This document shows, piece after piece, positions 28,053 through 36,687 of a stretch of DNA of 64,000 bases. The notes under the pieces were generated by a model. The model was not told the origin of the DNA, ran no database searches, and worked only from the letters and a program-made list of their open reading frames with translations. The DNA is from Oscillatoriaceae cyanobacterium Prado104 (GTDB taxonomy: Bacteria > Cyanobacteriota > Cyanobacteriia > Cyanobacteriales > Microcoleaceae), in contig JALOON010000007.1 in NCBI GenBank assembly GCA_025454405.1, forward strand, positions 1-64,000, in the 5' to 3' direction. Position 1 is the first letter of the stretch. Each line of letters opens with the position of its first letter. A program made the position numbers and the translations under genes.

Positions 28053-31000
28053 TTATTTCAACTTTTGCAACCAGACTCCGGTGTCATCAATCGCATGCAG
28101 ATTGAAAGACTCGCCTTTCATCCTCTCAAAATCATGTATTGCTTGCTTGCAACCTTCCCAATGACCGTAATCATCTATTTGAATCAAACCGCTAGCAATA
28201 ACGCTGTCATAAAGCGTATTAAATATATCCATTGTTGACTCGTACCAATCCCCATCAGCGTGCAACAAAGCAATACTTCCGATCGCCGATTTGTATTGCG
28301 GTAAAGTTTGGGCAAACAATCCCTTCACCGGCACCACAATATCTCTAACTTGCAGTAACTCGCAGATTTTATCCAAATGTTCGCTAATAGAAGCTTTGAG
28401 AGTTCCTTCACCGAAATTTGTAAGATTTGCAGGTATTCCTTGATGTCGATCGACCTCAGTAGGTGCCGGCATTCCTTCAAAGGTATCAAAAGCATACAGC
28501 ACTCTCGGACGGCGGCTGTATTTTTTAATTACAGATGCTAGCAATGCAGCCGAACCGCCCTTGCAAGTCCCGCATTCTACAAAATTGCCCGGCAAATCTG
28601 CCACGCATATTTGTTTTGCTAGGGAGTATAGCGAAAACAGTCTAGCTTCACTCAATAAACTGTAAGGTGTAACAGCTAAGACTATTTCTTGAAACTCGCG
28701 ATCGGACGACTTATCTGACAGCGATTTGCTGGAGGATGGCGGTGGTGTTGGCGCTTTGATTTTCTTTAAAAAACCGTTGGTACACCAAGTCATGTTATAG
28801 CCAAAGCGATCGCAAAAATTGCTATCAATTTCATATTCACCTTTGTGTTGGGAGAGGAACTCTTTCAATGCTTTGTGCGGGCCGCTGTTATAGGAAGCAT
28901 CTTGCTCTAAATCTGAAATAATTCCGTCTTCAATAACAATATATTCTTCCTGTTTCAGATACGGATGGAAGAACTCTAAAACATACTTGCTGGTTTCGTA
29001 AGAATGATCGGCATCTTCTATTACCAGCAAGGGACGCGGCAACGAATTGAGAAAATCTGGTGTTAATACTTCTTGCAAAGCTTGTCCGTTTCCTTTCATG
29101 TAAGTAACGCGAGGATGTTGGACTGAAGTAACTTTGAAGATGTCAATAGAATAAATGTGACCGTCAATGCCAAAATTATTTAGCATATCTCCAAACCACA
29201 AAGCACTACCGCCAGATTTTGAACCAATTTCAATAATTGTGCGCGGTTTTAAGTTCCAAAACAATAGGGGGTACAGCGCAAAATCGAAGGGATTTTTCAG
29301 CATCGGTACGCCTCTGTATGAATAGTTCAGAGAGGCATTTTGTATTAACAGCATGTGTTCGCGCGAAAGACTTGTATTCCACGAACGTTGCTGAGTGGGT
29401 ATTTTTCTTTGCGATCGCAATAAAGCGTTAGTTAATTTTTCAACTTTCGCTTGTGCTTGGCGGTGAGTCGGATCGATCGCCAATTCCACTTTAGCAGCAG
29501 CCAGTGCTTCTTGATGCCGTCCTAAATTGCTCAAACAAATCGATCGCAGGTAGTACATTCCTGGAAGATGGATATTTAGCGAGGCGATCTGTTCGGTTAG
29601 TTGCAAGGCTGCTAGCGGTTGATTGCTGTGGAGTAACTCAACAGCTTGTTGCATCTTTTCATGCACTTGTCGGACAGTAATTTCTCCATCTAGCGGGCGA
29701 TCGTTTGATATGTTTTTTGATATATTATTTGATATATTATTTGATATGCCACTAACTGCATAACCCTGCAGATGAGCTGGCAAATTCCAGGAAATATTCG
29801 GATCTGGTTGATGTTTTACTGGCTCAACATTCCCCCGCCAGGCTGCACCCATAATTTGCATTGTTTGATAAATTACAGTCTGCCATCCCCTTTGTTTCAA
29901 ATAATCCAAACCTTTCGCCACAGCCGGGGCAGCTAAATCGTGAAATAAAATTATTGCATCTTTTTCTGCCAACTTTTCGCAGGCGATCGCATCATTTAAA
30001 GGCCCGTCACCTTCGTGTTCGCCATCAATAAAAATTAACGACCATTTGCGGTTAAATTGAGCCGCAAACTCTTCAACCCGTTGGGGGCTGTACCCCGGTA
30101 TTAACTCTACAGTAGTTTGCACTCCCGACGCATTGAGAGCGCCTTGAATTGAATCGATAACGCTTTGCCTGATATCCTCCCTTTCTAATAGCGGATCGAC
30201 AACATCCAATTGCACTCCGGCGATGGCTAAATGACAGGCAGACCAACCCAACCAGCAACCGATTTCTAAAGCTTTTTTCCCAGCAAATTTGAGGGCGGTA
30301 TTGTAAAGAATGTGCGCTTCGTCGCGACTGAGAAATCCCACCGTATTAGCGCGCCGATCGACATACCAATTATGCGGAATTTCCCGGCGCAGGTAAGGCC
30401 ACGGACAAGTATTAGTATCGCCAACAACCATGTGAGGAAAGTGCGCGTCTGGCAGGATAATTTGCAATCCGGGGGAAACGTAATCTCCGGCGGGCAATAC
30501 ACGATTGTTTGGCATTTTTAGCTGTCCTGGAACTGTCATTGTTTGAGATTGCATGGGTTGGTAGCGCAGGCTGATTTCGATGGTATCGCCATCAGTTGTT
30601 GCTAATTTGACCGCATCGTGTTTGTGACCGGTGAGGTGCAAAATGCCGATCGCCTCGTGGGGCAAATAGGGTTCTACAAAACAGGCTTGCTGCTTGTCCC
30701 AAACGGGCAAACCAAAGTTGCAACTCCAGTTGCACCTAGCTGGCAGCATCTCGGTTCGATCGAACATTTCCGTACCGTAAACCAATCGATTTAAAGCAAT
30801 TTGATCTGTCATCAAAGAAACCTGATGCTGCAATCCTTCTTCTAAATATTCCGCCCAAATTTCCCAGTGCTGGGCATCTTTGTGCAGCGCAAAAATCCCG
30901 GCATTGATAGTTGGATAGCTGTGCAATTGCTGGGCTACTTCTTCACCAAAACTTTCTTGATAATCGCGATAAACAAATTGCCAGTACCAAGGCAATTTGC

Positions 31001-31409
31001 CGTAAGCTAAACCGTAACATCTATCTAATTCTGGAACAACTGCCAAACCGCGTTTTGCCGCACCTTTAACTAGCAGTTCCACAGCGTGCCAATCTTGCAC
31101 CCAAGCATCAGCATCTATCCACAGGTAGATATCAAAATTAGGAAAATAATTGCGCAAAAACGGACGCGCTAACAGTCCTTTTAAGTAGTGAGGCGCTGCA
31201 TTTTTGCCGGGAAATTCAAAATGCCAATCCGGCTGTTGGATAGAATTAACTTGCGTTTTCAGCCATTGCAATTGTTCGGGAGTGCAGCCGAGATCGAAAA
31301 AGCCGATCGCGACATTTTTGCCCTCGGGTTTTTCCCGCACCGATAAAATCGTACTGCGTACCAGTTCAAAGTAATTTGCATCTGCAGCCGTAATTATAAT
31401 AATTTGCAT
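28053..31409 (-). CDS. Glycosyltransferase fused to three methyltransferase-like domains (1118 aa)
   Basis: Residues 1-270 resemble a GT-A glycosyltransferase (GT8-like) with a metal-binding DAD motif at 99-101 (WIDADAW). Residues 355-525 form a class I methyltransferase-like fold (EIGCWLGWS 382-390, FIDGEHEGD 460-468). A short TPR-like helical part follows (575-660). Residues 680-880 resemble CmcI/cephalosporin hydroxylase-type methyltransferases (EIGSKSGGS 727-735, IEDADHSYE 797-805). Residues 905-1118 are a TylF/macrocin O-methyltransferase-type domain (VECGTCKGGSA 944-954, FDTFEGMP 974-981, HADGDWYEST 1050-1059, IDDYGHW 1078-1084). A 4-residue repeat (ISNN-type, 555-570) separates parts one and two. 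It converges on the giant TPR-glycosyltransferase gene, suggesting a shared role in making a methylated glycan. Substrates are unknown. Confidence 0.85.
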   Translation of the reverse strand: MQIIIITAADANYFELVRSTILSVREKPEGKNVAIGFFDLGCTPEQLQWLKTQVNSIQQPDWHFEFPGKNAAPHYLKGLLARPFLRNYFPNFDIYLWIDADAWVQDWHAVELLVKGAAKRGLAVVPELDRCYGLAYGKLPWYWQFVYRDYQESFGEEVAQQLHSYPTINAGIFALHKDAQHWEIWAEYLEEGLQHQVSLMTDQIALNRLVYGTEMFDRTEMLPARCNWSCNFGLPVWDKQQACFVEPYLPHEAIGILHLTGHKHDAVKLATTDGDTIEISLRYQPMQSQTMTVPGQLKMPNNRVLPAGDYVSPGLQIILPDAHFPHMVVGDTNTCPWPYLRREIPHNWYVDRRANTVGFLSRDEAHILYNTALKFAGKKALEIGCWLGWSACHLAIAGVQLDVVDPLLEREDIRQSVIDSIQGALNASGVQTTVELIPGYSPQRVEEFAAQFNRKWSLIFIDGEHEGDGPLNDAIACEKLAEKDAIILFHDLAAPAVAKGLDYLKQRGWQTVIYQTMQIMGAAWRGNVEPVKHQPDPNISWNLPAHLQGYAVSGISNNISNNISKNISNDRPLDGEITVRQVHEKMQQAVELLHSNQPLAALQLTEQIASLNIHLPGMYYLRSICLSNLGRHQEALAAAKVELAIDPTHRQAQAKVEKLTNALLRSQRKIPTQQRSWNTSLSREHMLLIQNASLNYSYRGVPMLKNPFDFALYPLLFWNLKPRTIIEIGSKSGGSALWFGDMLNNFGIDGHIYSIDIFKVTSVQHPRVTYMKGNGQALQEVLTPDFLNSLPRPLLVIEDADHSYETSKYVLEFFHPYLKQEEYIVIEDGIISDLEQDASYNSGPHKALKEFLSQHKGEYEIDSNFCDRFGYNMTWCTNGFLKKIKAPTPPPSSSKSLSDKSSDREFQEIVLAVTPYSLLSEARLFSLYSLAKQICVADLPGNFVECGTCKGGSAALLASVIKKYSRRPRVLYAFDTFEGMPAPTEVDRHQGIPANLTNFGEGTLKASISEHLDKICELLQVRDIVVPVKGLFAQTLPQYKSAIGSIALLHADGDWYESTMDIFNTLYDSVIASGLIQIDDYGHWEGCKQAIHDFERMKGESFNLHAIDDTGVWLQKLK

Positions 31410-31458
31410 AAATAGTAATAGCTGATCTGGTGGGAGATTTGTTTTAATTCAATTATAC

Positions 31459-31642
31459 GGTAGGGTGCGCAGTGCGCACCTTACGATGGATAATACGGTA
31501 GGGCACGCAGCGCGCACCTTACAATGAGTAATCAGTAGGGTGCGCACCGCGCACCGCAATATTATATAAGTAATGAGTAGGGCGCGCACCGCGCACCGCA
31601 ATATTATATAAGTAATGAGTAAGGTGCGCACTGCGCACCGCA
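31459..31642. repeat. Array of five GGTGCGCA/TGCGCACC palindromes
   Basis: Five copies of a TAGGGTGCGC..GCGCACC element begin near 31460, 31499, 31535, 31578 and 31619. The last three are separated by an identical spacer with GCAATATTATATAAGTAATG, giving a period of about 41-43 bp. The array ends about 30 bp before the cobA-hemD start. Single copies occur near 330-385 and 7895 and in altered form near 55620. The AT-rich spacer could include promoter elements. Confidence 0.8.
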
Positions 31643-31671
31643 ATATTATATAACTGTAATATCGAAGAGTA

Positions 31672-33234
31672 ATGCTGAAAGAACAAACAGGAAAAGTTTA
31701 TTTAGTTGGTGCGGGGCCCGGAGATTGTAACTTGATGACAGTTCGATCGCGCGAACTTCTCTCCAGCGCCGAAGTCTTAATTTACGACGCCCTAATCGAC
31801 ATCCCGCAACTCGAATTAATCCCGGTAACTTGCCGCAAAATCGAAGTCGGCAAACGCGGCGGTAAACCTTCAACTCAACAGCAAGAAATTAACCGCTTGC
31901 TGGTAGAAAACTGCAAACTAGGCAAACAAGTAGTCCGGCTCAAAAGCGGAGATCCGTTTATTTTTGGTCGTTCCAGTTCCGAGATTCAAGCATTAAAAGA
32001 AGCCAACTGCGATTTTGAAGTCGTGCCGGGAATTTCATCAGCATTAGTTGCCCCTTTACTAGCAGGAATTCCCCTCACCGATCCGGTAATGAGTCGCTGT
32101 TTTGCGGTGATGAGCGCCCACGAACCGGATGCTTTAGAATGGTCGGCTTTAGTACAGATAGAAACCTTAGTAATCTTGATGGGAGGGCGTAACTTAAACG
32201 AGATAATTTGGCAACTGCAAAAACACGGTCGATCGCCCGCAACTCCGATCGCCATTATCCGAGATTGCAGCCGCCCCCAACAACAAATTTGGCTGGGTAC
32301 TCTCGCCGATATTTTATACAAAACAGCGGGCGAATCCCTGTCACCTTGTGTCATAATTATTGGCGAAGTAGTAAGATTGCGGGAATATCTAATGCAGCCA
32401 CAAAAAACTAACTCGATCGACAAATCTGCCACTCATAAAAACAGCCAACAACCGCTAGCAGGAAACACAATTTTAGTTACCCGCGCAGCCTCCCAATCTG
32501 CCGAATTCAGTCGCAGTTTGGAACAACTGGGAGCCCGGGCGATCGAAATGCCAGCTTTAGAAATCGGCGCGCCTTCGAGTTGGGAACCGCTAGATGATGC
32601 CATTGCCCAACTGTCAAGCTTTCAGTGGTTGATTCTGACTTCTCACAACGCTGTAGATTGGTTTTTTCAGAGACTGGAAGCGCACCAAAAAGACGCCCGC
32701 AGCTTGTCTGGAATTAAGATAGCAGTTGTCGGCAAAAAAACAGCAGAAAGCTTGCGATCGCGATCGGTAACAGCAAACTATATCCCACCTAATTTTGTAG
32801 CAGATTCCCTAGTCGAAAACTTCCCCGACATTTTGCAAAACTGTAAAATCCTTTTCCCCAGAGTAGAAAGCGGCGGCAGAGAACTTTTAGTTCAAGAATT
32901 TACTGCCCGCGGTTCGCATATAATCGAAGTACCAGCCTATCAATCCCGCTGTCCCGAAAACATCGATCCGATCGCCCTAGCAGCCCTGCAAAATCGAGCA
33001 GTAGATATCATTACCTTTGCCAGTTCCAAAACCGTACAAAACTTCTGCCACCTGATAGAAAAAGCTCCAGAATTATCGCAGTCAAAGGATTGGTTAGAAA
33101 ATATTTGCATTGCTTCGATCGGTCCTGAAACTTCCAAAAGCTGTCAAAATTTATTGGGCAAGTTAGATGTGGAAGCCAAAGAATATACTTTAGATGGATT
33201 GACAAGGGCGATCGTCGAATGGGCAACAAAATAG
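31672..33234 (+). CDS. cobA-hemD: Uroporphyrinogen-III C-methyltransferase / uroporphyrinogen-III synthase fusion
   Basis: This is a bifunctional tetrapyrrole enzyme. Residues 1-250 are the SUMT domain, which makes precorrin-2 for sirohaem and cobalamin: VGAGPGD (12-18), GKRGGKPS (60-67), KSGDPFIFGR (91-100), PGISSA and the C-terminal ILMGG. Residues 255-515 are uroporphyrinogen-III synthase (HemD): LVTRAASQS, LTSHNAV, AVGKKTAESL, FPRVESGGRELL, VPAYQS, FASSKTVQNF and IGPETSK. The 520-aa length fits a simple two-domain fusion. Such fusions are known in other bacteria. It would channel hydroxymethylbilane towards sirohaem. The ATG at 31672 lies just after the GGTGCGCA array; GAAGAG upstream is a weak ribosome binding site. 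Confidence 0.93.
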   Translation: MLKEQTGKVYLVGAGPGDCNLMTVRSRELLSSAEVLIYDALIDIPQLELIPVTCRKIEVGKRGGKPSTQQQEINRLLVENCKLGKQVVRLKSGDPFIFGRSSSEIQALKEANCDFEVVPGISSALVAPLLAGIPLTDPVMSRCFAVMSAHEPDALEWSALVQIETLVILMGGRNLNEIIWQLQKHGRSPATPIAIIRDCSRPQQQIWLGTLADILYKTAGESLSPCVIIIGEVVRLREYLMQPQKTNSIDKSATHKNSQQPLAGNTILVTRAASQSAEFSRSLEQLGARAIEMPALEIGAPSSWEPLDDAIAQLSSFQWLILTSHNAVDWFFQRLEAHQKDARSLSGIKIAVVGKKTAESLRSRSVTANYIPPNFVADSLVENFPDILQNCKILFPRVESGGRELLVQEFTARGSHIIEVPAYQSRCPENIDPIALAALQNRAVDIITFASSKTVQNFCHLIEKAPELSQSKDWLENICIASIGPETSKSCQNLLGKLDVEAKEYTLDGLTRAIVEWATK

Positions 33235-33891
33235 TTGAGAGTTGAGAGTTGAAACGCGAGTTGTTATAACAGTTAATACCTATAGGGGCGGGTTCGCCAA
33301 CAGCCTTGAAGCCTGCAAACAGGTTAAATAAACCCGCCCCTTGTATCTTAAAAGAGTTAGTAATCGATCGCACCGACCATCGGGCGATCGAACCAACAGT
33401 TATTAGAGTTTGTCAAAACCTCGCTTACTATCCGCGTTTATCAGCCGTTAAAAAATCAAATCATCAAGAAACAGGAATACTATTTAACTCAGACCATTAC
33501 AATGTTGCGATCGCACTTAAAAAATGTTTATAATGCGATAGGTGCCTAAAAATCAGGTGTATTTTAGAAAAAAATCGTCCTAGAAGGAGGGGGTTTTAGA
33601 CCAACATTTTTCGATAACGGCAAAAGCGCTCGACTCTTTAAATAAGATAACAAAACATCCAAACCCATAGGGCGTAAATGCACGATGCCAGCGATTAAAA
33701 AACAAAAACATCAAACTGCGCATCAGGCCAGAAACCGGTTTTTTTACCCGAACAGTCGGTAACAACGAAATATTTTCATAAAAACCCGGTTTCTTTAGTT
33801 GGAGTGCGTCCGGGACTGTTTGGGCAAAACATCAATCCAAAAACTCCCATTTAGCCTAAAATTAAAAATACTGCCTAGCCCACAAAGCCCT
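33235..33891. repeat. Intergenic space with palindromes; ffh leader
   Basis: GGGGCGGGTTCGCCAACAG (33284) pairs with AACCCGCCCC (33331-33340), a stem that could terminate cobA-hemD. GAAACCGG and AAACCCGGTTTC elements lie at 33732-33792. The open frame continues upstream of the ffh start to 33799 but has no Ffh-like residues. I see no independent gene. Confidence 0.55.
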
Positions 33892-35334
33892 ATGTTTGAA
33901 GCCCTAGCCGATCGACTGGAATCCACCTGGAAAAAACTTCGCGGACAAGACAAAATCTCCGAGTCCAACATCCAAGACGCCCTCAAAGAAGTCCGCCGCG
34001 CCCTCCTCGAAGCCGATGTCAACCTCCAAGTCGTCAAAACCTTCATCGCCGATGTAGCGGCCAAAGCACAAGGAGCGCAAGTAGTTTCAGGCGTCCGCCC
34101 CGATCAGCAATTCATCAAAATCGTCCACGACGAACTCGTCACCGTCATGGGCGAAACCAACGTACCCCTCGCCACCGCCGATCCTGGCCCGACAGTCGTA
34201 CTCATGGCAGGTTTGCAAGGAACGGGGAAAACTACAGCTACCGCCAAATTAGCACTGCACCTCCGCAAGCAAAACCGCACCGCACTGCTAGTCGCTACCG
34301 ACATTTACCGCCCCGCCGCGATCGACCAATTATTAACTCTCGGCAAACAAATTGATGTACCAGTATTTGAATTAGGCAAAGATACTGACCCCGTAGAAAT
34401 TGCCCGCCAAGGTATCGAACGCGGCAAAGAACTCGGCATCGATACCATCATCGTCGATACTGCAGGCAGATTGCAGATCGATCGAGACATGATGGCAGAA
34501 CTCGCCCGCATCAAAGAAACTATACAACCCCACGAAACGCTGTTAGTTGTTGATGCGATGACCGGGCAAGAAGCAGCAAATTTAACCCGCACTTTTCACG
34601 ATGAAATCGGCATTACCGGTGCAATTTTAACTAAATTAGACGGCGACAGCCGCGGCGGTGCTGCCCTGTCCGTGCGGCAAATCTCCGGCGCGCCGATTAA
34701 ATTTGTTGGCGTCGGTGAAAAAGTGGAAGCATTGCAACCATTTTATCCCGATCGCATGGCATCGAGAATTCTCGGCATGGGCGATGTTTTGACGCTAGTA
34801 GAAAAAGCGCAAGAAGAATTTGACATCGCCGATGCCGAAAAAATGCAGCAGAAAATGCTGGAGGCAAAATTCGATTTTACCGACTTTCTCAAGCAAACCA
34901 AGCTGTTAAAAAATATGGGTTCCCTCGGCGGCATTTTGAAAATGATTCCGGGGATGAACAAACTCTCAGACGAACAAATGCGGCAGGGAGAAGTGCAATT
35001 AAAACGCACCGAAGCCATGATTAATTCGATGACAGTTGAAGAACGCCGCAACCCCGAACTTTTAGCTAGTTCCCCATCCCGCCGCCGCCGCATCGCCAAA
35101 GGCGCGGGCTACAAGGAAAACGACGTAACCAAGCTAGTTAGCGATTTCCAAAAAATGCGCACCATGATGCAGCAAATGACTCAAGGCAACTTTACAGGCA
35201 TGGGAGGATTGCCCGGAATGCCGGGAATGCCGGGAATGGGCGGCCCAGGAATGATGCCCGGCCGCGGTTCCGCGGGCGGCCAACAGAAAAAGAAAAAGAA
35301 AAACAAGCCTAAAAAAGGTTTCGGACAGTTGTAG
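33892..35334 (+). CDS. ffh: Signal recognition particle protein Ffh (SRP54)
   Basis: This GTPase of the signal recognition particle binds signal sequences and 4.5S/SRP RNA for co-translational targeting to FtsY. The N domain starts MFEALADRLESTWKKLRG. The G domain has GLQGTGKTT (107-115), DTAGR (189-193) and TKLDGDSRGGA (247-257). The M domain carries the RNA-binding SPSRRRRIAKGAG and a Met/Gly-rich tail (GMGGLPGMPGMPGMGG) ending in a lysine-rich KKKKKNKPKKGF. I chose 33892 rather than the first in-frame ATG at 33799, because the extra 31 residues have no counterpart in the family and the N domain begins exactly here; 480 aa is the usual cyanobacterial length. Confidence 0.97.
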   Translation: MFEALADRLESTWKKLRGQDKISESNIQDALKEVRRALLEADVNLQVVKTFIADVAAKAQGAQVVSGVRPDQQFIKIVHDELVTVMGETNVPLATADPGPTVVLMAGLQGTGKTTATAKLALHLRKQNRTALLVATDIYRPAAIDQLLTLGKQIDVPVFELGKDTDPVEIARQGIERGKELGIDTIIVDTAGRLQIDRDMMAELARIKETIQPHETLLVVDAMTGQEAANLTRTFHDEIGITGAILTKLDGDSRGGAALSVRQISGAPIKFVGVGEKVEALQPFYPDRMASRILGMGDVLTLVEKAQEEFDIADAEKMQQKMLEAKFDFTDFLKQTKLLKNMGSLGGILKMIPGMNKLSDEQMRQGEVQLKRTEAMINSMTVEERRNPELLASSPSRRRRIAKGAGYKENDVTKLVSDFQKMRTMMQQMTQGNFTGMGGLPGMPGMPGMGGPGMMPGRGSAGGQQKKKKKNKPKKGFGQL

Positions 35335-35781
35335 AAAGCATCCCGCAAATAACCCCATTGTCCTACGGTTTGTAGTGCGGACTTTAGTCCGCAAATTCAG
35401 AGGACTGAAGTCCTCACTACAAACCTTACTTATTGCGAGCGATCGACCGGTAAGGCGAGCAAAGATAGTTAACGATCTTCTTTATCTCTCTGCGTTCTCT
35501 GCGTTCTCTGCGGTAAATAAAATCTCATACCAAAGCAATTACCAATCACCTTTGGAGATGTCTAATAACGATCGCGAGCGGGAACGATCGCACTATTCAA
35601 CTATCAATCGATTTTCGAGTGTGAGATTGAATATTTTCGATTGTCAACAGTCAACTCTTCCTTCTTCCTTCGTGTCAACTGACTAATTTAAGTTGCTAAA
35701 AACGTAACGAACAGGATATTTAGCGCTTGCTGCAAGAAACTAAAACTGTAGCATTTGTTGTATGTGAGGAGCATTGATTAT
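35335..35781. repeat. Intergenic space with a GTAGTGCGGACTT palindromic repeat
   Basis: At about 35366-35424 there is GTTTGTAGTGCGGACTTTAG...AGGACTGAAGTCCTCACTAC, one of the dispersed family also seen near 7973, 44433, 44652, 44925, 55752, 55813 and 62501. At 35483-35520 lies a CTCTGCGTTCTCTGCGG repeat. The promoter and ribosome binding site of the SIMPL gene are at the right end. Confidence 0.65.
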
Positions 35782-36537
35782 ATGAAGTTCAAGTATCTGA
35801 ATTTCAATTGGCGATCGCACTTTCAGATTAATTCTCGAACTCTAATCACAGCTTTGTGTTTAACCTTAACTTTAACTTTTGTGAGCGTTCCGGGAATAGA
35901 CTGGGCGGCGGCCCAAGAACAGCGGTTGAGAACGCTAACTGTTACCGGGCGGGGCGTGGAATCAATTCCGACAACTCACATTCAAGTGAGTTTGGGAGTC
36001 GAGGTGCAGGGGAAAACGGCGGCCGAAGTGCAGCAAGAAGCGGCGAGGCGATCGTCCGCTGTGGTAGAGTTGCTGCGATCGCGCCAAGTCGAAAAACTCG
36101 AAACTGCCGGCATTACTCTCAGGCCCAATTACAGCTACGAAAACAACCAACAGCGCTTGACGGGCTATATCGCTACAAATACAGTTAGTTTTCGGATTAA
36201 TACTCAATCTGCCGGGACTTTGCTCGACGATGCAGTAACAGCGGGAGCCACGCGCATTGATGGTGTCAGTTTTGTAGCAACAGAAAGCGCGATCGAATCT
36301 GCTCGCAAACAAGCACTCAAAGCCGCTACCCAAGACGCCCAAGCCCAAGCCGATGCAGTGTTGAACGCGCTGAATCTCAAACGGGGAGAGATTCTCAGCA
36401 TTCAAGTCAACGGCGCTGCGCCACCTATCCCGTTAGCGCCCCGCCCTGCCAGCCTTCGCGCTGCTGAGCCTGCAACACCCGTAGTGGGAGGAGAACAACA
36501 AATCGAAGCATCAGTGACATTGCAAATCGGCTACTAG
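35782..36537 (+). CDS. SIMPL-domain (DUF541) exported protein
   Basis: This is a probable periplasmic protein of the SIMPL/YggE family, whose members are linked to oxidative-stress defence but have no firmly known biochemical activity. An N-terminal signal peptide (TLITALCLTLTLTFVSVPG, about residues 23-41) ends near AAAQ. The domain begins RTLTVTGRGVESIPTTHIQVSLGVE and includes GITLRPNYSYENNQQRLTGY and the helix SARKQALKAATQDAQAQADAV. I chose the ATG at 35782, since GAGGAG at 35766-35771 is well placed for it; the longer frame from 35755 lacks such support. It gives 251 aa, normal for the family. It appears monocistronic. Confidence 0.9.
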   Translation: MKFKYLNFNWRSHFQINSRTLITALCLTLTLTFVSVPGIDWAAAQEQRLRTLTVTGRGVESIPTTHIQVSLGVEVQGKTAAEVQQEAARRSSAVVELLRSRQVEKLETAGITLRPNYSYENNQQRLTGYIATNTVSFRINTQSAGTLLDDAVTAGATRIDGVSFVATESAIESARKQALKAATQDAQAQADAVLNALNLKRGEILSIQVNGAAPPIPLAPRPASLRAAEPATPVVGGEQQIEASVTLQIGY

Positions 36538-36687
36538 AGAGAGAGGGGGAGAGGGGGAGAGTGGGAGAAGGGGAGAGGGGGAGAGTGGGAGAATGCCCAT
36601 TACCAATTACCAATTACCATTGCCCATTGCCCATTGCCCATTGCCCATTGCCCATTCCCCATTCCCCATTCCCAAATCTCAACTCTT
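36538..36687. repeat. GGGAGAG and GCCCATT tandem repeats between convergent genes
   Basis: A GGGGGAGAGTGGGAGA run (36538-36590) is followed by TACCAATTACC and by CCCATTG/CCCATTC heptamers to 36670. These are simple 7-bp repeats in the spacer between the SIMPL and kinase genes. Confidence 0.8.

Noticed and set aside
31459..31642. Possible CRISPR array
   Set aside because: Repeats are palindromic GC-rich units with nearly identical spacers, and no cas gene is near; CRISPR spacers should be unique.
33306..33533. 75-aa open frame after cobA-hemD
   Set aside because: It starts inside a GGGGCGGGTT inverted repeat and has no recognisable pattern.
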